From the NCBI GenBank assembly GCA_012511615.1, contig JAAZFS010000004.1, positions 1-9,503 of the forward strand: a DNA stretch of 9,503 bases, in the 5' to 3' direction. Shown piece after piece: positions 1 to 6,056 of the stretch (position 1 is the first letter of the stretch; every line of letters starts with the position of its first letter). A program made the translations under genes and the position numbers. The notes under the pieces are model-generated. The model made no database searches, was not told the DNA's origin, and worked only from the letters and a program-made list of their open reading frames with translations. The stretch comes from Elusimicrobiota bacterium. Its GTDB lineage: Bacteria > CG03 > SLGR01.

Positions 1-57
1 ATTATCTCTGAGGATATCTGTTACACTTTCCCAAATAGTTTCTGGGTTGGTTTTCAT
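1..57 (-). CDS. dnaA: DnaA, chromosomal replication initiator, N-terminal fragment
   Basis: Read on the minus strand from the ATG at 57-55, the sequence encodes 19 residues, MKTNPETIWESVTDILRDN, before the window ends. The pattern of a short polar start followed by (E)xxW/F and an amphipathic helix matches the N-terminal domain I of DnaA, the ATPase that opens oriC and helps load the replicative helicase. Its position, divergent from rpmH at an origin-like locus, strongly supports this; the short fragment alone would not. The frame stays open upstream to about 112 but contains no other ATG, GTG or TTG, so the ATG at 57 is the only plausible start. No Shine-Dalgarno sequence is visible just upstream (AGATATTTCACAAATAAT). 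The ATPase and DNA-binding domains lie outside the window. Confidence 0.75.
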   Translation of the reverse strand, partial: MKTNPETIWESVTDILRDN

Positions 58-145
58 ATTATTTGTGAAATATCTAAGTACATATTTATTTACGTAGTTA
101 TATGTAGTTTTTTACACTTACACAAGGCAGTTAAATTAATAATTT

Positions 146-174
146 ATACTATATAAAAAGGAGTTTAAAGTCAA
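146..174 (-). promoter_or_regulatory. Candidate dnaA promoter
   Basis: On the minus strand, TTGACT (174-169; 5/6 to consensus) is followed after 17 bp by TAGTAT (151-146; 4/6). Transcription would begin near 139, leaving a leader of about 80 nt before the dnaA ATG. The leader would contain the degenerate DnaA-box-like sequences, allowing autoregulation by DnaA (inference). The -10 is weak, so this is less certain than the divergent rpmH promoter. Confidence 0.45.
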
Positions 175-178
175 GAAT

Positions 179-208
179 TTGACAGAGACAAGTTAAATAC
201 CCTATAAT
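179..208 (+). promoter_or_regulatory. Strong sigma-70-type promoter for the rpmH operon
   Basis: A perfect -35 box TTGACA (179-184) and a perfect -10 box TATAAT (203-208) are separated by 18 bp. The predicted start is near 213-215, giving a leader of about 70 nt before the rpmH ATG. Its strength suits a ribosomal protein gene. Since no clear terminator or equally good promoter is seen until after parB, it may drive the whole rpmH-parB cluster. Its -35 box lies back to back with that of the candidate dnaA promoter (GTCAA at 170-174, TTGAC at 179-183). Confidence 0.85.
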
Positions 209-281
209 TAGCACATTTAACGATTCCAAGCGCAGGTTTTAAAATCCTGTTCTACAAATAATTTTAAGGAGAATACAAAAA

Positions 282-416
282 ATGAAAAGAACATATCAGC
301 CGAGTAGGAGAAAAAGAAAGAAGAAGCACGGATTTCGTCTTCGTATGAGGACAAAATCAGGAATGAAGCTTATAAAAAGTCGCCGGAAAAAAGGAAGAAA
401 GAGACTTTCAGCCTGA
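282..416 (+). CDS. rpmH: Ribosomal protein bL34
   Basis: This 44-residue, highly basic protein is the large-subunit protein bL34, which binds 23S rRNA. It opens with the family signature MKRTYQPSRRKRKKKHGFR, continues with RMRTKSGMKLIKSRR and ends RKKGRKRLSA, at the usual length. AAGGAG at 266-271 lies 10 nt before the ATG, a good ribosome binding site. It is the first gene of the cluster, downstream of the consensus promoter at 179-208. The reading frame used by rnpA (-1 relative to rpmH) is open inside rpmH from base 308 on, so the two coding regions may overlap; rpmH also contains an A6 run at codons 36-37 (387-392) near its end. Confidence 0.97.
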   Translation: MKRTYQPSRRKRKKKHGFRLRMRTKSGMKLIKSRRKKGRKRLSA

Positions 417-754
417 ACGGGGACGAGCGGTTTTCCTCTTCATATCGACTCGGATCGGAGACCGGAAGAGTAATTAAAACAGGTCGGCGCGACTATTCGG
501 GAAAGTTAGTTCTATATTTCCTGAAAAACTCCAGACCGCGGTTTGCTGCCGTAGCGGGTATTAAAGTCGGTAGCAGTGTTAAAAGAAACCTCCTCAAGCG
601 CCGAGCTAGAGAAATCTTCAGAAAAAACAGGAAATATATGAAAAATTATTCTTTGGTAGTTCTTTTCAGAGCCGGTTCCGCCGGATACACCTACGAAGAT
701 ATAAAAAGTAAAATGCTTAACTTATGCAGAAAAAATTCACTGATTCAAAACTAA
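356..754 (+). CDS. rnpA: RNase P protein component, non-canonical start overlapping rpmH
   Basis: RnpA is the protein cofactor of the RNase P ribozyme, which trims tRNA 5' ends. The frame shows family features in order: ETFSLNGDERF (N-terminal segment), DYSGKLVLYFL (beta strand), VKRNLLKRRAREIF (the RNR region, with L where the third residue is usually R), YSLVVLFRAG, and a C-terminal helix IKSKMLNLCRK. No ATG, GTG or TTG occurs in this frame between the stop at 305 and the conserved core; the first ATG (638) is far inside. Candidate starts are ATC at 356 (GAGG at 347-350, 5 nt away; 132 aa; used here), ATT at 332 (140 aa) and CTG at 413, which overlaps the rpmH stop as CTGA (113 aa). The family match begins near base 401, which favours an upstream start or entry from rpmH by -1 frameshift. 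It overlaps yidD by 31 bp. The gene is secure; the start is not. Confidence 0.82.
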   Translation: MRNEAYKKSPEKRKKETFSLNGDERFSSSYRLGSETGRVIKTGRRDYSGKLVLYFLKNSRPRFAAVAGIKVGSSVKRNLLKRRAREIFRKNRKYMKNYSLVVLFRAGSAGYTYEDIKSKMLNLCRKNSLIQN

Positions 755-984
755 AATCACTTCCATCTTCATTAATGTTAAAACTTGTAAGGTTTTATCA
801 GAAATTTATCTCGCCACTAACTCTTCCCAGATGTAGGTTTCATCCGTCATGTTCTGAGTATTTCGCCCAGTCTCTGATAGAGAAGGGCTTGATAAAAGGA
901 AGTTCGGCGGGAGTTTATAGAATTCTAAGGTGTCATCCCTTTTCCAATGGTGGGTATGACCCAGTAAAAAAAGGAACGAAATAA
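724..984 (+). CDS. yidD: Membrane protein insertion efficiency factor YidD
   Basis: This 86-residue protein belongs to the YidD/Haemolytic (DUF37) family, a small membrane-associated protein thought to assist YidC-dependent insertion. Diagnostic blocks are LVRFYQKFISPL (residues 21-32), the cysteine motif RCRFHPSCSEY (36-46), a GLIKGSSAGVYRILRC segment and HPFSNGGYDPV (71-81). The amphipathic N-terminal helix likely attaches it to the inner face of the membrane. The start at 724 lies inside rnpA and has no clear ribosome binding site, so translation is probably coupled; the ATG at 775 (MLKLVRFYQ) would give a 69-residue form closer to the start of many homologues. Its stop overlaps the yidC start (TAATG). 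The rnpA-yidD-yidC order is widely conserved. Confidence 0.95.
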   Translation: MQKKFTDSKLKSLPSSLMLKLVRFYQKFISPLTLPRCRFHPSCSEYFAQSLIEKGLIKGSSAGVYRILRCHPFSNGGYDPVKKGTK

Positions 985-2525
985 TGGAATTAAGATTATT
1001 TGTGGCCGTTGCTATTTCCCTTCTAATACTTATGGTGTTTCAGCAGTCCTATGCTCCGCTTCCCCCAGCCGATGAGACTGGGGCCTTAATAGAGGAAGAA
1101 GCTCCAGTACGTCGTACTGGTGAAGGTCCAGTTAAGGAAATAATTACCGGTGATACACTGACGATTGAAACCAAAAGTATTCTTGCAGAAGTTAATTCTT
1201 TGGGCGGAGGATTTTCTAGGCTCTGCATCATTGATAAAGACGGGGAGATAATAAATCTTGTTCAGGCTGATTCATCCCCTTATCCCTTATCCCTTCAAGG
1301 ATTTGGAAATTGGGACCTGAGCTGTAGCGGAGAGACTCTTATTGCTACAACTTCTGGTGAGGGCTATAGTCTAAAAAGAAGTTTTTATTTTACAGACGAG
1401 AAAAAATTAAACATAGAAACCCTGATAAGAAACGAGGGAACTGGCGAAGTCGCCTTTGATTTAGCGACAGGCTGGAACGGTGGCCTTGGTACAAGCCCGG
1501 AGCTGGAAAAGGATAACCTAAGAGATAATAGGCCTTTTATGCAGCTTAATGGAAGGATGAGAAAAAAGCTTTCTGAGGGTTCCTACGTCGGAGAGATTGG
1601 CATGGCAGGTATGCTAAACAGGTATTTTACCGTAATACTGCTTCAGCCTGGAGATTTTATAAATAAGGCAGATATCCGCAAGGCATCTACTAAAAAATCT
1701 TTTGGCAGTGCTTCCCAACAGGTTTTTCCAGAGATTTCATTGTCTGGTGAAGTCATATTAGGTCCTGGGGAAGAAAAGCTAATAGAGCAAGAAGTCTATG
1801 CTGGTTTAAAGGAGTATTCTTATCTCAAAGCAATTGATAAAAACCTGACCGATATTTTTGCATTTGGCTTCTTTGGTTTCTTAAGCAAGTTTTTCCTTAA
1901 TATGCTTATCTTCTTGAATCTTATTTTTGGGAACCATGGGGTTGCAATAATAATTTTAACACTCCTTCTTCAGATAGTAATGTTTCCTCTTAACGCAAAA
2001 AGCTTTAAATCAATGAATGCTATGAATGCTATTCAGCCAAAGCTCTTAAAACTTAGGGAAAAATATGAGAGCGACCCCCAGAGAATGAATGAGGAAATGT
2101 TGGCTCTCTATAAAAAACATAATGTAAGTCCTCTGGGCGGATGTCTTCCCATGCTCTTACAGTTTCCGATTTTCATTAGTCTTCTTACTATGCTTAGAAG
2201 CTCTACTGAACTTAGATACTCTTCTTTCCTATGGATTAGTGATTTGGCCCGTGCGGATTCACTTTTTGCGGCCATACCAGGTCTAAGCAGTATTCCTATA
2301 ATAGGAAAAGGTGGTCCTCTTCCGCTCTTGATGGGTGGAGCCATGTTTCTTCAACAAAGGATGATGGGCGCAACTGAAGGTCCTCAAAAGACTATGGCCT
2401 ATATGATGCCTATAATATTTACACTTATGTTTATGAACTTTCCCGCTGGTCTTGTGCTTTACTGGCTCTCGAATAGTATATTTACATTTATCACTCAGTA
2501 CAGCATTAGACGCAAATCGGGTTGA
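984..2525 (+). CDS. yidC: Membrane protein insertase YidC (Oxa1 family, diderm type)
   Basis: YidC inserts proteins into the inner membrane, alone or with SecYEG. The 513-residue protein has an N-terminal transmembrane segment (about residues 4-20), a beta-rich extracytoplasmic P1 domain (about 25-275), an amphipathic/hydrophobic stretch (about 289-311), then the conserved insertase core with HGVAIIILTLL, QPKLLKLREKY, HNVSPLGGCLPMLLQFPIFISLL, LRYSSFLWISDL and FPAGLVLYWLSNSI. The P1 domain marks a diderm host. AAGGA at 971-975 is a ribosome binding site 8 nt before the ATG. One oddity: in the core helix the normally conserved arginine (R366 in E. coli, in IVRGIMYPL) aligns with Q330 (LLQIVMFPL). 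The C-terminus ends soon after the last helix (RRKSG). Confidence 0.97.
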   Translation: MELRLFVAVAISLLILMVFQQSYAPLPPADETGALIEEEAPVRRTGEGPVKEIITGDTLTIETKSILAEVNSLGGGFSRLCIIDKDGEIINLVQADSSPYPLSLQGFGNWDLSCSGETLIATTSGEGYSLKRSFYFTDEKKLNIETLIRNEGTGEVAFDLATGWNGGLGTSPELEKDNLRDNRPFMQLNGRMRKKLSEGSYVGEIGMAGMLNRYFTVILLQPGDFINKADIRKASTKKSFGSASQQVFPEISLSGEVILGPGEEKLIEQEVYAGLKEYSYLKAIDKNLTDIFAFGFFGFLSKFFLNMLIFLNLIFGNHGVAIIILTLLLQIVMFPLNAKSFKSMNAMNAIQPKLLKLREKYESDPQRMNEEMLALYKKHNVSPLGGCLPMLLQFPIFISLLTMLRSSTELRYSSFLWISDLARADSLFAAIPGLSSIPIIGKGGPLPLLMGGAMFLQQRMMGATEGPQKTMAYMMPIIFTLMFMNFPAGLVLYWLSNSIFTFITQYSIRRKSG

Positions 2526-2538
2526 CAAGGAGGTTAGT

Positions 2539-3180
2539 ATGGAATGGGAATTTTCCGGTAAGAATGTCGAGACAGCGATAAAGAAAGCTCTTAAAGAGCT
2601 TCGTTTGGCAAAAGAAGATATAGAGATAAAGATACTTGATGAAGGCAAGGCTGGTTTATTTGGCCTGATGGGCTCCTGCCCTGCTCGAATCAAAGTGATT
2701 TCATCGAAAAAACCTGATTTAGTAGATTGGAAGTTAGCACTTGAGAGAGCAAAAGAATATACACTTTTGATAGCCTCTGCAATTGATGAAACTGTCGAGG
2801 TGAAAACAGAGCGCAAAGGTCGAAAAATTAAGATAAGTATGACCGGCAAAAACCGTGCCGGACTCATAGGAAAAAAGGGTAGCACTCTAAAGGCCCTTAA
2901 TTATATTGTAGAGCTTATGATGAAAAAGGATCCCGAAACTCGGGCTGATATTTTTATAGATAGTGATGGCTACCGCAAGCAACAGGTAGATAATGCTATC
3001 AATGACTTCTCTAATGCTGCTAAAAAAGTTAAGGAAACGGGTAAATCCGTTGAACTTAAACCCATGGAAGCAGTGGAGAGAAAGGCAATTCATCGTAAAT
3101 CTAAGCAAACTCCCGGAATTACAACTACAAGTATTGGGGAGAATGATTCAAGACGAATCGTTGTTAAGCTAAAAAAATAA
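2539..3180 (+). CDS. jag: RNA-binding protein Jag/KhpB/EloR (Jag-N, KH, R3H)
   Basis: The protein (213 aa) has the three-domain architecture of Jag (KhpB, EloR): Jag-N (about 1-53: EFSGKNVETAIKKALKEL, AGLFGLMG), a type II KH domain (about 64-141) with GLIGKKGSTLKALNYIVE at 108-125, and an R3H domain (about 150-210) with the R-x3-H core RKAIH at 181-185. Family members bind RNA and, in Gram-positive cocci, affect cell elongation and division; the role here is inferred. The frame is open further upstream to an ATG at 2452 within yidC, but the ATG at 2539 is preceded by a near-perfect AAGGAGG (2527-2533) with 5-nt spacing and yields exactly the family start, so I use it. It follows yidC by 13 bp, as in the spoIIIJ-jag pair of Firmicutes. 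Confidence 0.94.
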   Translation: MEWEFSGKNVETAIKKALKELRLAKEDIEIKILDEGKAGLFGLMGSCPARIKVISSKKPDLVDWKLALERAKEYTLLIASAIDETVEVKTERKGRKIKISMTGKNRAGLIGKKGSTLKALNYIVELMMKKDPETRADIFIDSDGYRKQQVDNAINDFSNAAKKVKETGKSVELKPMEAVERKAIHRKSKQTPGITTTSIGENDSRRIVVKLKK

Positions 3181-3190
3181 AACTTAGGTA

Positions 3191-3202
3191 ATATTCAATA
3201 TA
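3191..3202. repeat. ATATTCAATATA palindromic element, copy 1
   Basis: ATATTCAATATA sits in the 21-bp gap between jag and mnmE and ends on the first base of the mnmE ATG. The identical 12-mer occurs at 6028-6039, in the gap before parA. Its core is an inverted repeat about a central C (ATATT-C-AATAT). Function unknown; it may be chance in AT-rich spacers. Confidence 0.4.
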
Positions 3203-4569
3203 TGACCTACTCTTTGGGGGATACTATTGCTGCTCTATCAACTCCTCCAGGAACCGGCGCCATAGCGGTAATTCGGATGACTGGAGCCGACTCAATTAGT
3301 ATTCTTTCTGAAATATTTCATCCCTCGCGCCCAGACTTAAAAATTTCTGAAGATCCAAACCGCCTGATTCAAGGGGAAATTTATGAGTCTGGTGAGTTAA
3401 TAGATAGTGTGATGGCAGTAATAATGAAATCTCCCAGAAGTTATACAGGTGAGGACATGGTTGAGATACATAGTCATGGTTCTATGAATATTGTGTCGAA
3501 AATTCTCTCTCTTACCTTTGAAAGGGGTGCCCGTCCAGCAGAGCCGGGCGAGTTTACCCACCGGGCATTTATGAATGGCAAGATGGATTTATCTTCGGCC
3601 GAAGGTCTTCATCACCTGATAAATTCAAGAACAGACCAGGCCCGCCAGGCCTCTCTTCGGCTTATGAAGGGTGCCCTCCATCAACCATTGGAAAATCTTA
3701 AGAAAGAAATCCTGAAAATCAGGGCAGATATTGATGCGGTCTTAGAATGGGGTGAGACAGACCAGATTCCGGAAGAAAATATTAATTCGCAGTTAGCTAA
3801 GCTTGAGAAACTTTCTAAAGACATATCCAGTCTTCTTGAGCGTTCAGAACTTGCCGGTAAACTTAATATAGGTTTAAATGTAATAATTTCTGGCAGGGTT
3901 AATGCTGGAAAGTCCGCCCTATTTAATGCCCTCTTAGATTCCCCTAGAAGCATCGTAAGCTCTGCCCCTGGAACCACAAGAGACATAGTAGATGCCGAGC
4001 TACAGATTGACGGTATTTCTATAAAAATATCTGATTCAGCGGGCTTTGATCTTCCTGAACCAGGTGAGGCGGACAGGATAGCTATGGATTTTCTTAAACT
4101 GGGAATTGAGAAGGCGGATTTGATTATATATGTGATTGACGCTTATTCTGGTATAATAGATAAGGATTTAGAATTTATAAAGAGTCGTGAATCTGATAGG
4201 CTCTTAGTTGTATTTAATAAAATTGATTTAAAAAATCCCCCCTGCCCTACTTCTTTACCAGAAGGGATTAAATCTATAGCCCTATCGGCTCTTACTGGAG
4301 AGGGAGTTAATCTTTTATTGAAGGAACTTTCAGGCAGGCTACAGAGAAGTAATCCAGATGCTATAATGGTAACACTTCGACAGGAAAAACTATTGAAAGA
4401 GATTGGAATTGCTTTAGATGAGGCAGGTCAGCGTATAGGGGAATCTTCTCCGGAGTTGGCTTCGGCGGACCTAGCCAGGGCTTGGGGATATATTGGTGAG
4501 ATTGACGGAAGTTTGGCGTCGGATGATATATATGATCTTATTTTTTCGGAGTTCTGTATAGGCAAATGA
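3202..4569 (+). CDS. mnmE: tRNA modification GTPase MnmE (TrmE)
   Basis: MnmE works with MnmG to build the (carboxymethyl)aminomethyl group on the wobble uridine (U34) of certain tRNAs. The 455-residue length is typical. The N-terminal folate-binding domain has PPGTGAIAVIRMTG (15-28), SYTGEDMVEIHSHG (80-93) and PGEFTHRAFMNGKMDL (115-130). The G domain has G1 GRVNAGKS (231-238), G2 TTRD (258-261), G3 DSAG (278-281), G4 NKID (339-342) and G5 SALTGEG (362-368). The protein ends with the hallmark C-terminal motif CIGK, including the Cys needed for the modification. Oddities: the usual GRPNAGKS is GRVNAGKS, and D291 (EADRIAM) aligns with the catalytic E282 of E. coli (EVERIGI). The ribosome binding site is weak (AGG at 3186-3188). 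The stop overlaps the next start (ATGA). Confidence 0.97.
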   Translation: MTYSLGDTIAALSTPPGTGAIAVIRMTGADSISILSEIFHPSRPDLKISEDPNRLIQGEIYESGELIDSVMAVIMKSPRSYTGEDMVEIHSHGSMNIVSKILSLTFERGARPAEPGEFTHRAFMNGKMDLSSAEGLHHLINSRTDQARQASLRLMKGALHQPLENLKKEILKIRADIDAVLEWGETDQIPEENINSQLAKLEKLSKDISSLLERSELAGKLNIGLNVIISGRVNAGKSALFNALLDSPRSIVSSAPGTTRDIVDAELQIDGISIKISDSAGFDLPEPGEADRIAMDFLKLGIEKADLIIYVIDAYSGIIDKDLEFIKSRESDRLLVVFNKIDLKNPPCPTSLPEGIKSIALSALTGEGVNLLLKELSGRLQRSNPDAIMVTLRQEKLLKEIGIALDEAGQRIGESSPELASADLARAWGYIGEIDGSLASDDIYDLIFSEFCIGK

Positions 4570-5348
4570 ATCATTGGGTTGCTATGTCTAGTTTTTATTT
4601 TCTCAAGGATGCTTACCAGGCTTCCCTTTGGGCCCAGGAAAACAATTTTACAGGAATAGAATTATGGGCTGATGTCCCTTTTCTTTTTGTTGACGGTGTT
4701 AAGCCCCGGATGTTGAAAAAAATAGGCAAAATAAAGGATTTAAAGTTTAGCCTCCATACGCCTATATACGGAATCAATATTTCTTCGGTGAATCCAGGCA
4801 TCTTAACTGAGTCAATCAGGCAGGTTAAAAAAGCCTTAGCCTGGACTGACTATTTAGAAATAGAAAGATTAATCCTCCATCCAGGGGATTCCCCTTCGCC
4901 CTTAAAATCAGTTCGTGATATATCAACTTCAATTCTTTATGAATCAATCGATGACCTTCTCTCTTCACCGGGCTCTGATAAAACCGAACTCCTAATGGAA
5001 AACATTGCTCTTAGCCCAAAAGACACCTTGGCCGAGCCCGATGAGTTTGTAGATTTTCTAAAAACATCTGGTTTAAATTGTTGTCTTGACGTCGGCCATG
5101 CAAATATAAGATGGGGCCATGGTCCAGATCTTGCCTCTTTAAAGCCCTATATAAAACAGATTCATATAAGCGATAACGATGGCTTTGAAGATGCCCACCT
5201 TCCAGCTGGTGATGGAGTCATCGACTGGAGTCTCTTGGGTGGACTTATTGAGAAAGACATACCCCTTGTTCACGAAGTAAGAGACCTCAATGATGTTCCG
5301 GCCGGTATTCTGAGGAGTCGCGATTATATTGAAAAATGTTTCACGTGA
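4566..5348 (+). CDS. TIM-barrel protein, sugar phosphate isomerase/AP endonuclease family 2
   Basis: The 260-residue protein has the features of the xylose-isomerase-like TIM barrel (AP_endonuc_2) superfamily, which includes sugar-phosphate epimerases and endonuclease IV. Metal-ligand candidates recur at barrel strand ends: E32 (GIELW), H64 (FSLHTP), H105 (LILHPGD), E145 (LLMENI), D175 and H178 (CLDVGHAN), H200 (QIHISDND), H211 (AHLPAGDG) and E237 (VHEV). HISDNDG...HLPAGDGVIDW is typical of the family, and the near-complete ligand set suggests an active divalent-metal enzyme, isomerase/epimerase or nuclease. The substrate cannot be read from the sequence; the superfamily is too diverse. It overlaps mnmE by 4 bp and rsmG by 13 bp. 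Its last codons (K-C-F-T-stop) form part of the parS palindrome. Confidence 0.87.
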   Translation: MNHWVAMSSFYFLKDAYQASLWAQENNFTGIELWADVPFLFVDGVKPRMLKKIGKIKDLKFSLHTPIYGINISSVNPGILTESIRQVKKALAWTDYLEIERLILHPGDSPSPLKSVRDISTSILYESIDDLLSSPGSDKTELLMENIALSPKDTLAEPDEFVDFLKTSGLNCCLDVGHANIRWGHGPDLASLKPYIKQIHISDNDGFEDAHLPAGDGVIDWSLLGGLIEKDIPLVHEVRDLNDVPAGILRSRDYIEKCFT

Positions 5349-6022
5349 AACATATCAGCCTTATTAGAGAGTTCTTTAATTCACATCCTAACCTACCCCC
5401 TAAATCTGAAAAAAAAGTATTAGATTACCTCACCCTGCTATTAGAAGAAAGATCGGTGAGAAAAATAACTTCTTCCTCAGACCCTCTTGTTTTAACAAAA
5501 GAACATATAATACCTTCTATGGAGCTGGGTCTTAAAATTGATGGGGAAAATCATGTCGATATAGGCTCAGGTGCGGGCTTTCCTGTAGTCCCTATGTCAA
5601 TTATTAATCCAGGTAAAAAATTCACCTTAATGGAGCCCATGAAGACCAGAGGAGTTTTTCTACAGAGTCTTATATTGAAACTTAAAATGGATAATGTTGA
5701 ATTTCTTCAAATAAGAGCAGAAGATGCGGCTAGAGATAGTTTGTATAGGGAAAAATTTGATTCAGTCACTGCCCGGGCTGTGCTTCCCTTGGTCGGATCG
5801 GTAGAGTTAGCCCTACCCCTCTTAAAAGTTGGGGGCTCTTTTTATGCCCAGCCAGGTGATAGTGCCCTTAGCCAGATTGAATTGGCTAAAGAAAAAATTC
5901 AAACACTGGGGGGAGTTATAGTCGAAAATCTTGATGGACTGGTAGTAATCCAGAAATCAGGCCCTAGCCCAAATAAGTATCCTCGAAATTGGAAGAGAAT
6001 ATTTAAGGACTCGCGGGCTTGA
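5336..6022 (+). CDS. rsmG: 16S rRNA (guanine-N7) methyltransferase RsmG (GidB)
   Basis: RsmG methylates N7 of G527 (E. coli numbering) in the 530 loop of 16S rRNA using S-adenosylmethionine. The 228-residue protein has the SAM-binding motif VDIGSGAGFP (74-83), the acidic strand end LMEP (98-101) followed by KTRGVFL, the family motif ARAV (146-149) and KYPR near the C-terminus (214-217). An in-frame stop at 5330-5332 lies two codons before the ATG, so 5336 is the furthest upstream start. The first residues, MFHVKH, are encoded by the parS palindrome, an arrangement I recall from rsmG genes of other bacteria. GAGGAG at 5312-5317 is 18 nt upstream, too far for an ideal site, so coupling to the upstream gene is likely. 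Confidence 0.95.
   Translation: MFHVKHISLIREFFNSHPNLPPKSEKKVLDYLTLLLEERSVRKITSSSDPLVLTKEHIIPSMELGLKIDGENHVDIGSGAGFPVVPMSIINPGKKFTLMEPMKTRGVFLQSLILKLKMDNVEFLQIRAEDAARDSLYREKFDSVTARAVLPLVGSVELALPLLKVGGSFYAQPGDSALSQIELAKEKIQTLGGVIVENLDGLVVIQKSGPSPNKYPRNWKRIFKDSRA
5337..5352. promoter_or_regulatory. parS centromere site (ParB binding and loading)
   Basis: TGTTTCACGTGAAACA is a perfect 16-bp palindrome that matches the classical bacterial parS consensus (TGTTNCACGTGAAACA), extendable to 18 bp by A and T. ParB loads at such sites as a CTP-dependent clamp and spreads, and ParA then separates the origins. ParA and ParB are encoded 0.7-2.4 kb downstream. The site lies in coding sequence, at the end of the TIM-barrel gene and the start of rsmG. 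I saw no second copy in the window. Confidence 0.95.
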
Positions 6023-6027
6023 TAAGT

Positions 6028-6039
6028 ATATTCAATATA
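6028..6039. repeat. ATATTCAATATA palindromic element, copy 2
   Basis: This copy lies in the 34-bp gap between rsmG and parA. With the preceding T it forms a perfect interrupted palindrome, TATATT-C-AATATA (6027-6039). It is identical over 12 bp to the element before mnmE at 3191-3202. Both sit just upstream of genes that lack a good ribosome binding site. Function unknown. Confidence 0.4.
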
Positions 6040-6056
6040 AGTAAGCTATTTTCGAA

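Larger units (their letters stand above)
58..281. other. dnaA-rpmH divergent intergenic region, candidate origin (oriC) segment
   Basis: This 224-bp gap separates the divergent dnaA and rpmH genes, a junction that holds the replication origin in several bacterial groups. Bases 131-159 are almost pure A/T (one C), suitable for a DNA-unwinding element. No perfect DnaA box (TTATCCACA) is present. Three degenerate matches to TTWTNCACA are seen: TATTTCACA on the minus strand at 64-72 (8/9), TTTTACACT at 110-118 (8/9) and ACTTACACA at 116-124 (7/9). The last two come from a tandem TTACAC repeat at 112-123. Two promoters occupy the middle. The origin call is inference from gene context and composition; in such AT-rich DNA the boxes could be chance. 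Confidence 0.35.

Noticed and set aside
233..249. Near-palindrome CAGGTTTTAAAATCCTG in the rpmH leader
   Set aside because: The arms leave no loop and contain a one-base bulge, so a stable regulatory hairpin is unlikely.
2452..2538. Upstream extension of jag from the ATG at 2452
   Set aside because: It would overlap yidC by 74 bp and lacks a ribosome binding site, while the ATG at 2539 has a near-perfect AAGGAGG and gives the family N-terminus.
2283..2885. 200-codon open frame on the minus strand
   Set aside because: It lies antisense across yidC and jag, both well-supported by conserved motifs, and its product has no recognisable domain.
6019..6047. Possible promoter before parA (TTGATA, 17 bp, TAAGCT)
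   Set aside because: The -10 matches consensus at only three of six positions; not enough to call a promoter.
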